DNA of 64,000 nucleotides from Icerya purchasi (Eukaryota > Arthropoda > Insecta > Hemiptera > Monophlebidae), in contig CM077115.1 in the NCBI GenBank assembly GCA_039619475.1, forward strand, positions 506,437,352 to 506,501,351. The letters are read 5' to 3'. Each line of letters begins with the position of its first letter. The first letter of the stretch is position 1. Of the stretch, positions 1-12,164 are shown one piece after another. Under the pieces are notes generated by a model. That model was given only the letters and a program-made list of their open reading frames with translations, had not been told where the DNA came from and searched no databases. The position numbers and the translations under genes were made by a program.

Positions 1-3000
1 ATTACCCGCCACGTTATCGTCGTATTATTATTATTATCATTATTATTATTTCTGTTTAATATTATTCCCCTCTTATTATTATTATAATTATTTCAACAAA
101 TACAAGGAAGAAGAGAACGCATGGTCATTTGATTTTTCTTTAAGCAGAATTGTTTCAACAACGACTTGAAATAATTTTAAAAAAAGTAATAAAAGACAGT
201 AACTGTCTGACATTATTTTAGTCGAAAACTAGAATGGACAACGTAGAAAAACGACTATAGCGCAGTTCGGTAGGCAATGATGTTTTATTTAAGTAGAACC
301 GTAGAAAAATTTCAATTGCGTTAAGTCAGTGTCCATGGTTGACGAGCCCCCTAAACCCCCCTCCCCCCAAAAAAGTAATTTCGTTCGATTTCTCTTTGGG
401 AAAATTTTAGATATTCCTCCTTGATGTGATTATTTAGTATCAATTTTCAAAATACAGTTTAAATTTATAATGCAGCTAAGAAGGTGCGAAGTTAACTGTC
501 TCCAAATGTCCAAGGAAAGCAAATCGTTCTTCAAATTTTTTATAAGGAGAAATTTTTCTATCTGTTAACTTTGGCGGGAATACATTATGCGAGGTACATA
601 AGTTAAACATTTTCCAGATCCTTTAAAAAAGTTTACATAAAATAAACAAACTCGTTTTATTTTGATATCTACTTCATTCGAGATATTTGAAACTGTATTA
701 TTTTTACATTCATCGTGTAGTAATTACTTTTTGAACAAAGAACACGCTAAACGTTAAAAAACCACGAACACCATTCACATCATTCATTTGTTACGTTACA
801 GTAGTATTTTTTCATACAAATATTCCATCCATGAGTGTCATCTCATTTCCAGCAAAAAAAAGAAAGTTCTAACCTACGGGGGACGTTACATTATTGAGAG
901 GTGTTAAAAGTAAAAGAAGTTCAATTTTTTTTGCATCGTAATCTCTGACGAGCAGAAAATGTACACATTTATATGTAGGAGAATGTTTTCAATAAGTAAA
1001 CGGAAAAAGTGGCATAAAAATCGTAAAAATTCATATATTTACAAAAAAAATTCTTTTACTTCTCGACATAATTTCCCTTTACATTAATACATGTTTCCTA
1101 TTGAACAAGCAGCTATATAAGTCTGCAATAGTTATCGCAGCTATTGTGTGCCCGCTGAATGTTGCAAAAACACATAAATACGTTTTTAATTAGAAATATA
1201 GTTGAAATCAATCACAATTTCAATAACGTAATTGATCGACATCCTTGTTACATTTTTGAAAATAAAGCATTAAATGTGTTAAACAGTTTAAAGTAATTTT
1301 AAATGAATACTATACGAACGAAAATAGCAAAATATACGGAAGAGCTGTAATGGGTTAGCGAAGCGATACTTTCCAAATATCGTAGATAGAATAAATAATA
1401 AAGACTTTTTTAACGTGCAATTCATATCCCCGGACACACGGTATATTTAGAGTTCATTTATATAAGTTTAACATTACAGATACCGAAGATTGCAAAAGAT
1501 TTTTTAGATAATATTGGGCACATATTAAACCGAAATAATAAGATATTCGATGATTTATACGCTACAGAATTAGTTACAAATATTTTTAAAGAGTTTAACG
1601 AATTCGTCGTGAAAGAAATTATATAACGCGTTAAAAATTCGATTATATAATATTATGAAATAATTAAGGTTGTTAAAATTAGTATTTAAGTTTATGAAAA
1701 TATTAATTTAATATCATAGTGAAACCGGATTAAAGCAAACATTTTAAGATGGTGCCTATAATGAACATTATAGTCAAAATTGCGAATCAAATAAATAAAC
1801 AACTCTACCCAGAGTTTTTGGAATTAGAGAGGAAAAAAAATTAATACACGTTTTCCACCACGATATCCAGTTGCGTCTTCCTTTTTCATAGACCTTTTTA
1901 GGTTGACTAAGGTTTCTACATTAAGGGTTTTCAGCGGTCCGAAAAGATGATAGTCGCACTCTCATACGACCACTTTCACTGACGGTTCGAAAAAACCTGG
2001 TAGAGTGTCGGAGATTCTTTCTTCCAGGTTTTAATATTCCAGAATCTTTTTCTTTCTGCGCCCTAAATTGGCAAACGAATTAATAACTAATCTGTTATTT
2101 TCATTACCTCGAATCACTCTTTCTTTCAGTTATTTGATTATGTCACAATTCATTCTATCCTTTCAGATCCTTCTTTTAACACTTTACTGTTCCATCTCTG
2201 GCAATGAAGCGATTGTTTCTTGGCTCCGGTTGCTGATCTAATCCGCCGTGTAAAAGCTTCCACTTTTTTGGTTATAGTTCCTTCTGTCTGTCTATTCAAC
2301 TCATTCTTCATTTTAATTCGTGATTTTTTTCTTCGCTTCGTCGATCTCTTTCAGTATCACCATTATTCACTTACCTTTTTCGCTTTTCGTTGGCTTGCTC
2401 TCCTCATTATCCTCTCGAACGATGCAATTGTCTAAAACGATTGCCGCGTGTTAATTAAGTAATCTTTCGGTGGAACGCTCTGCCTTATGCAGTCCTTCTT
2501 ATATCCTGTTCTTTCCTTCTTCATTCATCATTCCTATGTACAACTTTTCATTAATCCGATCGGATTAAAAACTGACTCTTTTTTCTTTTAAGTGTTTCTC
2601 GGTAAACGTCCTCGAGCCCCCGAGGAATAAGAGATAAAAAAATTTGCCCAATTGAAATACATATTTAAATGGGAATTCTAAATATTTCATTAGGCTTGGT
2701 CATCTGGCTTCTCTCTTTCATCCTGTATAGATAAGAATAAGTACTCGCTTATGTAGTTATCCACACTTATTTTATGAAAATTTTAGTAAAATATAAACAA
2801 TAATTACGTGCCTTAATAGTCGCGTGATTTATGTTAAAATGATATACGTATTACTCTATTTCACGAATTAATTTCGCGAAATTTGTTCGTTAGTTAACGA
2901 AGATGTTCTCCATCGTTATTTGTGAAGTAGCCGTACACGCGGTTACACTGCATCATCAGGCAATATTCCAATTTTTATTTTGCCCCTTTTTTGCAGTATA

Positions 3001-3665
3001 AACAATGTCGCAGTACCGGATTGCTAGACTACTTACTAGATTGAACAGCTTTCGTGTCAGTACTACACGACGTTCAGAATGGTCCCGAAAAAAGTTATAT
3101 GCACCAGAAGATGCGTAAAGCCACATTAAAGCGCGCATGAGTACGTTGGATAAGCGATAGGAAAGATCATCTGGTAGAATAATCGAAATGAGTCAATATT
3201 TATACCAGTTATAACTGAATATTTTCGCCGTAAATTATTTCCCAATCACAAATGTAGTAGCACGTGTTTCTACAACGTTGTAGTCCGTTTTTGGCTATTG
3301 CTAAAAAATTGGACCGGTTGGAAAGGCGGGTCCACCAAAAAATAAAACTTTTCAATTTCATCGCTCAAACGCAAGTAAACAAAAAGTAAGCTTTAACGAA
3401 TCGAAATAAAAATGTACCCGGAGCAGTCGGAAAACAAGTCGAAGAAAATACAGATCATCGTTAGATTAGTATGCGGAAAAAACTGAGAACTTGGTGAATA
3501 CGATGATGAAAGTGTAAGCAAACGATGGAAACAATTGGGCATATCGGAAAAGACGCTTCACAACAGGACGGCGGAACAACGAATGTGGGGTGGAATCATG
3601 GAATGAGAGAAGCAGTGATCAGGTCGAAATCTGGAAATCGAAAATATCAAAAACGGGATCAATGT
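1..3665. other. AT-rich spacer, no gene recognised
   Basis: No coding sequence can be supported in this stretch. The only open frames (about 2220-2435 plus and 2956-3138 minus) are short, start at non-ATG codons or have low-complexity composition, and contain no recognisable domain. The stretch holds short A, T and ATT runs and, near 329-374, a possible scrap of a LINE tail that is listed separately. Around 3400-3650 the plus strand is purine-rich and loosely resembles decayed retroelement coding sequence, but no motif could be anchored. Confidence 0.5.
329..376 (+). repeat. possible LINE 3' tail fragment
   Basis: The text GTCC-N4-GTTGACGAGCCC followed by a C-rich stretch and an A run resembles the 3' UTR end of the RNase H LINE copy at 22.1 kb, which reads GGTCC-N4-GCTGACGAGCCC before its poly(A). 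Only about 25 bases are comparable, so chance similarity is possible. Confidence 0.3.
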
Positions 3666-4081
3666 AATTATAGTTTAAAAAACTAAAAACAGATGCTCTT
3701 TATATGTAAGATGCGCTAAAAAGCGTAAAATAATTTTAATTTACAATACTAACCTGTAAAGAGTGAACATTAATAATTTATTTTAATTTACAATAAAAAT
3801 TTACGTTCTATTAACCTAAGAGTGCAGAGGTGGGGACATAAATAATTTCAATTCAAAATAAAGCGTGGGATGATTTTATATCATTTATGTATATTTGTTG
3901 AGGGACTGCATACAAATGTAAATGATATAAAATCATCCCACGCTTTATTTTGAATTGAAATTAATTTCATTTATCTCTGCACTCTTAGGTTAGTATTGTA
4001 AAAGAATTTAAAGTATTTTACGGCTTTTAGCGCATTCTACATATAAAGAGTATCTGTTTTTAGTTTTTTCAACTATAATTT
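3666..4081. repeat. long-armed inverted repeat (foldback/MITE-like)
   Basis: The sequence from about 3666 to 3890 is repeated inverted from about 3912 to 4081. The outer ends both read ATTATAGTT followed by an ACTAAAAACAGAT block. The inner parts share AACCTAAGAGTGCAGAG and a stretch including AAAGCGTGGGATGATTTTA. The spacer is only about 20-25 bp. The left arm carries roughly 77 bp (around 3754-3830) that is absent from the right arm. No clear target-site duplication was seen, so the superfamily is unknown. It has no coding capacity. A transcript across it would form a long hairpin. Confidence 0.85.
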
Positions 4082-6199
4082 TATTTTTAATATTTTAGTC
4101 TTGAAGAGGAAATGTAACAGAAGGATCATATTTGATTATAATAATTTTCTGAGCTTAACTAAAGCTATAATTAATTCTGTTGCATCTACAGTTAAAAATT
4201 CCACAATACAATACAGCAATTTAAATTCCGAAAGATTTGAAATTTTTATGCGGCGGCTTGGAGAAAAAGATCGGTTACAAACCCGCTGCATTCGTCGAGC
4301 CGCTACAGCGTGGCGGAAAACATAACTAGACCGGCTCGATGTTTTCTCCAAGCAGTCGTATCGTGACAGGAAACATAATGAGACCCCGGCTAAGGATGCT
4401 TCCGTCAAGCCGCTGTGTTTCCGGGGCAAATAAAAATGATTTCGTTTGTAAATATTTACATTTTTTTAAATTCATTTGAACGGTGTAGATTACTTTTTTC
4501 TGCATAATATTGCACTGTCATCCGGTTCCGACAATTAGTGAAAATTACAAATCATTCGGACATTGGGTGAAAAATGGATTTCAAAATTCCATTACAGACA
4601 CGAAAGTTACCAACGAAGCTAATCTAAATAGCGCGAAGAACTTGAAAGTCAACGGAGACCGTAGTTCTGCTTAATTACAAAGAGACGCGAAAAATAAATT
4701 ATAAAACAATATTAATCATGTCTAATAGCGAAATGGACTGTGCGATGTTACGCAGATAATGAATGTTGGAGAATTTGGGTTTAATGAAAATAGTACTAAC
4801 CAAGCATCGGAATTTCGGTGTGGGCCAAATGTTTGAGTAATAATATTAAAGATTATTCGAGCGAGATAGAGATAAAGATAGGGAGAGGGGGGAAAGAGAG
4901 AGGCCGCTGACTGTTAGCACTCCTAGTAGCCGATAATAATTCAGGACGAAGAAAAGAGGCAGTCGCAAAGGGTTAAACGGAGCCGATGATAGGCAAACTG
5001 GTTTCCATTTACTACTGTAATCAATTAGGAAGAACGTGGTCGTTGCAATTATTTCAAACTGCCACTGGCCACTTATAATGGACCGTTGAACCGCCGAGTA
5101 TTTCGATTAGATCATCCAGCACGTAATACGGAATCTGTCCGGGACGCGTGTTGAATTAAAAGTGTACCGATGTCATAAATACGCTCGAACAACGGCGCGT
5201 ATGGACACATGCGGGCGTCCCGCTGCACAAGCTGACTTACGGAGGCAGCTTCGGAAAAAGTCGCAATTATCCAACTGGACTTATTAGTTCGGAACAAGCT
5301 GCCATCCTCGATGGATTTCGGTAGGCTTTATCGAAACATCGTGTACGAACTAATTGATGGCCCGGAAAAAATTATATAAAAACCATATTACTCGGCGCTT
5401 TTTTACTCGGTCCTCGTGTCACGTGCCTCGAATTCATACTCGCTTTTATCCGATCCAATTAGCAGTCGCATTCTTCTGGAACTCGTTTGTCGACGCCGGC
5501 AAACCTTTCCAACAATACAGCTTTATTTTACAGCGCACGGCTCACCGACGACTGGGCCAGACCTAAAATTCTCTCATCTCTTTTGATTTCGTATTATTAT
5601 TTGTCTAAAAACATATAACATATGTATATATTTATCCTCGTACATTCTAAATAGTAAATAGAAGATTGATCTATAATTATTCAGCAGACAGAAAACTACT
5701 TACCGGGATGATGATACATTCCGCTGCGGTTTATGAGAATTTTAGTGGATATTATTGGGTAAAATTAAATGAAAAAAGAGAAAACATATCGCTGTTATGA
5801 ATCCGAGTACGGTGTAGTCTCGTCATAGAAAATCACTCGAGTACCGTTGACCCGGTGGTAGATGTATTTAATCTGAGAATACTGGTTGTGACAGAGAAAT
5901 CTTAAAGAAAGCTGAGAGAATAATGAAATGTTTCATTTTACTTTATCAAAGAAATATGTATACAGGATATGAGTTGTTTTTAAATACTCGCCAATGGGAG
6001 CACTGCACCACATCAACATGTTCAGAAAGGATAGATCGCGAATTTTTCAAAAACGATGAATAATACGGTTTTCTCGTTCGGCAGATTGTGAAAAATTCGC
6101 AGATTATTGATTCATAAAACACCCTATCGTGTAATCATGAACTGGACTGAGATCGTTTATTCCGGCAAGAGATCTTGAACGTGGCGAAAGGCGATGCGC
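4082..6199. other. spacer with a small hairpin/direct-repeat patch
   Basis: No supported gene. At 4254-4425 there is a patch of related pieces: an inverted pair (GGCTTGGAGAAAA near 4256 and TTTTCTCCAAGC near 4342) and a direct pair (GGAAAACATAACTAGACC near 4314 and GGAAACATAATGAGACCCC near 4369). The remainder, including the moderately GC-rich 4860-5560 stretch, shows short open frames with no recognisable domain. Confidence 0.45.
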
Positions 6200-6239
6200 A
6201 GTCTGTGCAGCAGTTGTAACATACTACAGTAAGTCTCAA

Positions 6240-6700
6240 CATTAGTCGGAAAAACACTCGTCGTGGCGGTGAATCGTTCCCGAAGATATGCCGGATTCAA
6301 AAGAATTAAGGGGCCCGATTTTAAAGAGCGAGTGTTGATTTTTCTAAACTGATTTTTATGAGAATTAATCGGAACAACTTCAACGTCATTTGGTTTAGTG
6401 ACGAATTTCGATATCTGTGGAAACAGACAGAATTGTGCTGATGAATTTTCTCAACCACTTTTCACTCTACTAACCGTTGTGTAGTGGGCGTAATCGATAC
6501 TTAAAAGTGCTCCGGAATTTTTTCATTCCGGAATTAAGAGTACTTTCGGAAATGTTACATTTCAACGGGATGCAGCAACTACTGGTCATTGCACAAACGA
6601 GGCTGTCAATTTTTTGCGGAACAATTTTAATGATGGATTATTTCGAGGCGCGGCCTAAGCCCGCTAGACTTTTTTCTATAGCACCCCGCATCAATCAAAA
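6240..6700 (+). pseudogene. mariner-family transposase relic
   Basis: Decayed coding sequence of a Tc1/mariner-superfamily transposase. In one plus frame around 6360-6430 the text reads NFNVIWFSDEF, the block holding the first catalytic aspartate of mariner transposases. Around 6490-6545 it reads NRYLKVLRNFFIPEL, matching the usual RY-x-LRNF-x-IPEL segment. After a frameshift near 6550 it reads FQRDAATTGHCTNEAVNFLR, equivalent to the FQQDGATAHT block with the second catalytic aspartate. Stops follow at about 6655-6670. Further upstream, an FKRIKGPDFKERV-like segment fits the region before the first aspartate. Stops and frameshifts make it non-functional. Terminal inverted repeats were not identified. 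Similarity to the family is inferred from these motifs alone. Confidence 0.75.
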
Positions 6701-7089
6701 GAGCTTAGATAAAAGCTGAAAAATATTCCAGAGTTCATTATTAAATATTTAAAGCTTTCACGGTATTTACTCATAATAAATAATTTTCGGAAATAACTGT
6801 GTTTTAAAAGATATTTATTATAAAATATTCCAGAGTTAGAATCTCTAGAAGAAGAATTATGAAAGTGAGATGACACAAGCAGTTCTATTTTACGTGGAAT
6901 TGTTCACGATCGACTTTGCTCTTACTTAAATAGTAAATGAAAATTTGAAAAAATCATATACGCTAATCTATTGAAGTATAATTTTTACTAATTTTACATT
7001 TAATAATAATTATTTTTTAAGAGTACGTAATTTTTTTTTTTTCGCGTTTTTGCAATTTTTTACCAAGTACGCGCATTCACTGCTGCACA
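6701..7089. other. AT-rich spacer
   Basis: A and T runs and scattered stops in all frames. Nothing recognisable beyond the end of the mariner relic. Confidence 0.5.
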
Positions 7090-7094
7090 CCTTA

Positions 7095-7560
7095 CTAATA
7101 TAGAGCTATTCGAGAAAATATCAAGCGTATACGAAGAATAATAAAATCGCAGAAATGATGAGGGAGGGGAGAACCGATGGCCCGGAGGGTGGTCATGGAA
7201 TCAGATATAATCAAGAATTTAGAGGAAAGGTGATTTTGGAGGGAATGAAAATAATGGAATGTAGGATAGTCGTTAATTCGTTTAACGAAAATATCCTGAA
7301 AAATCAAAATCTGAGAGGATAAAATAAGCACCGGGGCACCACCCGGCCTGCTCGAGTTATTACATGAGGTGCAAATTAAAAATTGACAGTCCTTTGGAAT
7401 TCCAGCCTAATTAGGCCTGAGGAAGAAATTTTTGGAGAACCTAATAGTAAACATTTTAGGAGAGTTCAGCGAAATAATTAAAAAGAGGAATAGGGGAGAT
7501 TGTCGAAGGACAAACTTAAGAGGATGAATTGGAAACAGAAAGGGAATTTATCAGCTGTCC
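7095..7560 (-). pseudogene. decayed LINE fragment (RNase H domain)
   Basis: Minus-strand remains of the same RNase H-bearing LINE family seen at 22.1 and 32.8 kb. The block FLIISDSMTTLRAIGSPLP aligns with the RNase H segment carrying the third acidic residue in both other copies. Upstream on the minus strand, decayed text corresponds to the linker before RNase H (an LPY...F stretch, then GSPK), with many stops and frameshifts. The homology stops near 7100, before the RNase H histidine motif. No poly(A) or TSD was seen, so this is an old internal relic. Confidence 0.7.
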
Positions 7561-7564
7561 CGGA

Positions 7565-8305
7565 AAGCGGGAAAAATAATTTTAGAAAAAAAAAATGGGA
7601 ATGGTGTTTTTTTCACTTTTACGAAATACAGTTAGAGATACAGGAAAAGTTGGAAAATTAAACAATTCCTTAGCAGTTGAACAATAAAAGGTATCTTTCC
7701 GATTAGACAATTTCCTAAAATACTTGGCACAACTTTGAGCGCAAGTTATAGTGTGTTTTAGTTGATCAATTTAATACGCAATATAAAAAATTTCCCCACG
7801 CATTATATCATAAGTGCGATAACAGACAGGACCCTTCTGTAAATTCCGTTGATTAAATATCGATTAAAAATATAACAGTATCCTTCTTAAAACAAATAAT
7901 AAAACTGTAAAATCAACCAAATAAAAAAGAAGAAAATATAAAACTGAAGGAGGTATAATTTTGCTAACCTTCCGTGTTCAAAAAGTAGTCCGTTCCGATA
8001 TCGTACGCATCCGTTATTATCTACAATATGTAAAAAACTTTTGTACATCCTAATAAACAGATTAATGATACGAAGACACCGATGTTATTTATTAGGTTTA
8101 AACTATTATGACGGTAAAGTAAGTTCGCATAACTTTGATGAGGTATCGGTAGAATTAGCTTGACTCAATGTATGATTAAGGAACTCTTTAATGCGGACCT
8201 AAAGTTGACGATTGGTTCCTTTTTCCTTTTGGATGACTGCCTTTACTTTCCCGCCAATAATTTCCTGGTATAACTAATATTAAATTTCATATCGAATATA
8301 GTATA
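7565..8305. other. AT-rich spacer
   Basis: A-rich runs (7583-7596) and short open frames only. No domain or repeat recognised. Confidence 0.5.
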
Positions 8306-8307
8306 CA

Positions 8308-8402
8308 CCCGGGAACGACTCGGAACGAGACAACTCTCGAAAGAATTTTCGATACCTCCAATTTGATAGTCGAGCACCTTAACTACCAGGCTAACGTGAT
8401 GG
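8308..8402 (-). repeat. tRNA-derived SINE head, copy 1
   Basis: Read on the minus strand this begins with a tRNA-like head: TAGCCTGGTAG at 8393-8383 fits an RNA polymerase III A box and is followed by TTAAGGTGCTCGACTATCAA. It then shares GGTATCGAAAA, TTTCGAGA, TTGTCTCGTTCCG with the SINE at 45.3 kb. The 3' body is not recognisable, so this copy is probably truncated. Confidence 0.65.
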
Positions 8403-8405
8403 GAA

Positions 8406-10145
8406 ACTTTTTTGGTATTTCTAAGAAAGAAGCACTTTGAACCAACAAATGTACAAGCGGTTTTCCGAGAAATATATATACATATATACCTATGTGTGAT
8501 ATTTTTTTCTTTCTTATCTGGGCTTGTGACAAAAACATATCCATGCATCCTCACTTGTTTTCTAGCCATATTAATTTCACGTGTCACAAGATTAGTTATT
8601 TGTCAGAGAATAATCTGTATGAAAAAGGTAATCGCATTTCAAATGCTGAAATCCTATGAAATATTTGTAATTCCCCTAAAATCCGGTTTGACCCCGGGAC
8701 AATATTGCTATACCGTTTTAAAAAGAACGCGCGCCAAGCTTTGCGAGTTACGGCTCGATTTCAAATTCTCTCGGTAAATATTTGGCGTGACTCGAATAAG
8801 GCGATTCATCGTCTTACGATGATCGTATTCGTCTAATTCCGCTCTTAGAATGCTAAATATTTGCAAAGGAGATTTATCAAAAACGGAATTGTACGACGTA
8901 AATATTTAGCAACTGTGAATAATGCTGTACTTATCTTCGTTGATACCTTTAGTCAACAATCTCATACGGAAGGGGATACATTGTGTCCTGTTCTATGTAA
9001 ATTCTAGAAAAGAACCATTTCTTATTGCCTTCTTCATGTCCCTAGATGCCTGTTATTTTTCGATCGATTTTGTAAAATTACGAAAATTTCCATTCCTTTA
9101 GTTCTCTTATCATTCTCGTCATATTCTTATTTTCGCTTAAAAACCGAATTCGTATAGAACTGTCGGATTTAACTGACCACGTCATATACAGCTCGTGGAT
9201 TTTATTCACAGCTTCCACGAAATACTTCCATTACGACTTCCGCTATACTAGAACGTTTTACATCTGACGGATACGAAAACGTTACACGGATTTTCGTATT
9301 CCTCGCGATGTAAAACTAATCGATCTCATAAACTCCGAGGCAGAAAATTCGGAAGAAAGTTCACAGAGAGAATTTATTTATTTTTTAATCAACTTTCCGG
9401 ACAATTATCGAGAACTGTGAAATCTCCAAAATTTTACAATTTAAGGGCCCGGCTAAATGAAAATTAGGGATAACCTGATTGTAAATCTATCAGATATCTC
9501 TTCGGAAAATAGCTGCAATTTAATCCGTTAAAATTGTATGTATTCCAAATATTTCGATAATGTTTCGTATTAAATTTGTTTAGTATAATTTTAAAATTAC
9601 TTATTTGCTTACTTTCATAAATAAATTTCCTGTCGATATATCTTACACATTATCAAAATCACGTGTTATATTGATATTTAAACTTAATAATGTATAGTTT
9701 TACCTTCCAGACCAAAAACTCGACTAACAAGGAATCAAAATAATATCTATTACTTCATCCTAGAGGGGTAAATCTGCGAATCGACAATACGGATGATTCG
9801 GTTCTAATCAAATTAATGAGTACTATGCCCAGCCACATAATAAACGGAAAAAAAAATTGGTGTATGGAAGAGGGAAGTGAGGAAGTGGTTAAAAGAATGG
9901 TGCAAAGATTAAGGAATTTTGCTGCGTCTATTTATTAGGGCTCTTTTAGACCATTTATTTCCCTGTTTCCTTCCTTTCTTTTTCCTGTACGTTAATGTAT
10001 GCGACGTTTAATATGTAACCGGCCCTTATGTATGGGTGTATTATTGTACTTATTTATACATATACTCGCGTGATTGATATATTTTTTCGATTAATATGTT
10101 CGTTTTGGGTAGTAAGAATGATAACTTCTAAATTTGATTACTAGA
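8406..10145. other. AT-rich spacer
   Basis: Open frames at 8412-8777 (plus) and 8243-8587 (minus) overlap each other and the SINE head and have no recognisable domain. The T-rich text at about 9946-10060 leads into the retroelement-like tail at 10146 and may be part of the same old 3' UTR. Confidence 0.45.
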
Positions 10146-10233
10146 ATAAACGATAATAAGAGTGTTGGACACTCACGCAACGCGCATACTTGCCTAGTGA
10201 GGCCCACAACTTATTTATAATAAAAAAAAAATT
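10146..10233 (+). repeat. retroelement 3' tail, copy 1
   Basis: About 90 bp shared with 40180-40271: both begin AATAAACGATAATAAGAG, continue with a CACGCAACG...CATACTT block and a GTGAG-R-CCCACAACTT block, and finish in an A-rich run. A conserved 3' end plus poly(A) at two loci fits a SINE or LINE tail on the plus strand. The parent family could not be named. Confidence 0.6.
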
Positions 10234-10239
10234 TTAATG

Positions 10240-10396
10240 TTTAATATGTTTACGTATTTCTAAGTACCTACAGGAATAATTCCTGCTGTTACTACTGACG
10301 TTTTCATCGTTTTAATAGTTATAATCCTTCAAAATGATCTTTTAAAGTTGTAAATCTTTTAATTTTTAATTTACCGCTATAAATACTACTGCTTTG

Positions 10397-10430
<34 letters not shown>

Positions 10431-11756
10431 TTTTTTTTCCCTTTTTGGATTATATATATTTATTTTTTATGCATCGATGCTTGTCAACGAACTGTCTTAT
10501 ATTTATTTACACGCTCTACATCGTAACTTGAATTACATATATATATATATATATATATTATATACATATCAACGTGTAATATATAATCTATTTTTGTACT
10601 TATCGATAAATATAATCTGTTTTCTTTTGTTTTATAATCTATATATTTTTTCTTTACTTTTGTTGTTATTTTTATTACACACTGCTTCCTTGCGCATTAT
10701 CTCTTATTTTATGTTTATTATTTTTTTTACACTTCCTTCTTTCTGAAGCCATTCTTTCATTTTTTTCCCCTTTCCCCTATCTTCTCTATTATTTCCTTAG
10801 GTATTTTAACATCCGGTTTATAATGTGTTCCTTCTATTATCCAGGCTATCTCTGATCGTGTAAAGATCTGAGTCTCTTTTGCCCCTCTCTTCCTTTGTTC
10901 CTGGGACAATGTCCATGTTGACGAACCTAAAAAAAAAATTATATATATATTTATTTGTTTGCTCCACCATTTTTATTCTTGCTAACGGCAGTTGACATGC
11001 CAATTTTTTCCTTGGCTCGTATTCTGTTTTTACTTTTTTTCTCCAATTCAATTTTCTTTCCAGTTGTTATGGATTCCCAGATTTTCACAAATAAGTACAT
11101 TCCTATTATGCTGATAACGCCTTTCTAAAATTATTTCACTTTCACTGTCTTCCCAAAGAATTTCCTATTTATTTCAAGCATTTTATTTGCAGTTTATTTA
11201 TTTTTACCAAGTATACTTTCCTCACTATTCCCCATGCCTGAATTTCATATCTCGCATAATAAACTATTTTTAATATTTTATGTGTTATATATTTCTTTAA
11301 TGTATATTTAATTCTGGTAATATTGCCCTAATTTTCTTTGAAATATATTTTTCATGTGCACGTCCAAGTGTTGGCCGATCACTATCCACAAAAATATTCA
11401 CACCGAGTTCTTTTGGCAGTTTTTCATTTCACATTCATTTTTTTCCCTTATCGAGTGTACACATTCATTTGAGTGCATCATCATACATATTTGGACAATA
11501 CAAATCCCACCAGTCTTTTTTTTTCATTACTTTAGCCTGTTCAACATTGATTTATAAAGTGTTATTCCTTTTTTATAATTTAATCTGCTATTATTATTGT
11601 GAAGTTTATTAAGTACGCGGAGCATAGAATTTAAAGTATTTTTCTCGCATACATTATCCTGCTAGTGGTTCTGGGTTTTAAGATATTTTAATCCAAACTT
11701 TACATTTTTAATCGACGTATTCATATTCCTCTTTTACAAAATAAAACAATTAAAAA
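10240..11756. other. T-rich spacer with TA microsatellites
   Basis: Contains TA repeats at 10399-10429 and 10537-10560 and a long T/C-biased tract up to about 11570. The open frame 10477-10746 is translated microsatellite. No gene seen. Confidence 0.55.
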
Positions 11757-12113
11757 TAATTCTTAGGCTACCCTCCATTCGAAAAAATGTCCCAATTTTA
11801 TGTAACGTTTGTTATATTTTATAGGATTTTTGTTATTGTTATTTAAAAAATTTCACAATTTTATGTAACGAAAAATGTAATGAAACAATATCTTAATTTT
11901 ATGTAATGAAAGTTAAATGTTAAGATAGGATTTGTATGAGATTATGTTTTGTTTTACTTTTTGTGTTGATGCCAGTAAGAATTACGTTGTAAATTTTGAT
12001 AATTTTATACAAAGTATAGAAGAGAAAGAGACAGAAATGAAAGCAAGAGGGGTCAAGGGGCACAGCCCCTTGCGAGGCCAAAATGGCCGAGTTTATATAT
12101 ATATATATATATG
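11757..12113 (+). mobile_element. hairpin-ended repeat (Helentron/HINE-like), copy A
   Basis: Non-coding repeat of about 340 bp plus a TA tract. The left end reads AATTCTTAGGCTACC, followed by CATTCGAAAAAATGTCCC and ATTTTATGTAACG motifs. Near the right, TAAGAATTACGTTGTAA (11976-11992) is the inverse of the left-end sequence preserved in other copies (TTACAACGTAATTCTTA). The right end closes with two hairpins, CAAGGGGC-ACA-GCCCCTTG at 12054-12072 and GGCCA-AAA-TGGCC just after it, then GAGTT and (TA)n. Subterminal inverted repeats, terminal hairpins and an adjoining microsatellite resemble Helentron-associated elements. That assignment is inference. Confidence 0.65.
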
Positions 12114-12164
12114 TTTATAGAAATCCTCTCGTTGAATTATCAGATGCGTTCTATAATTTTTATA

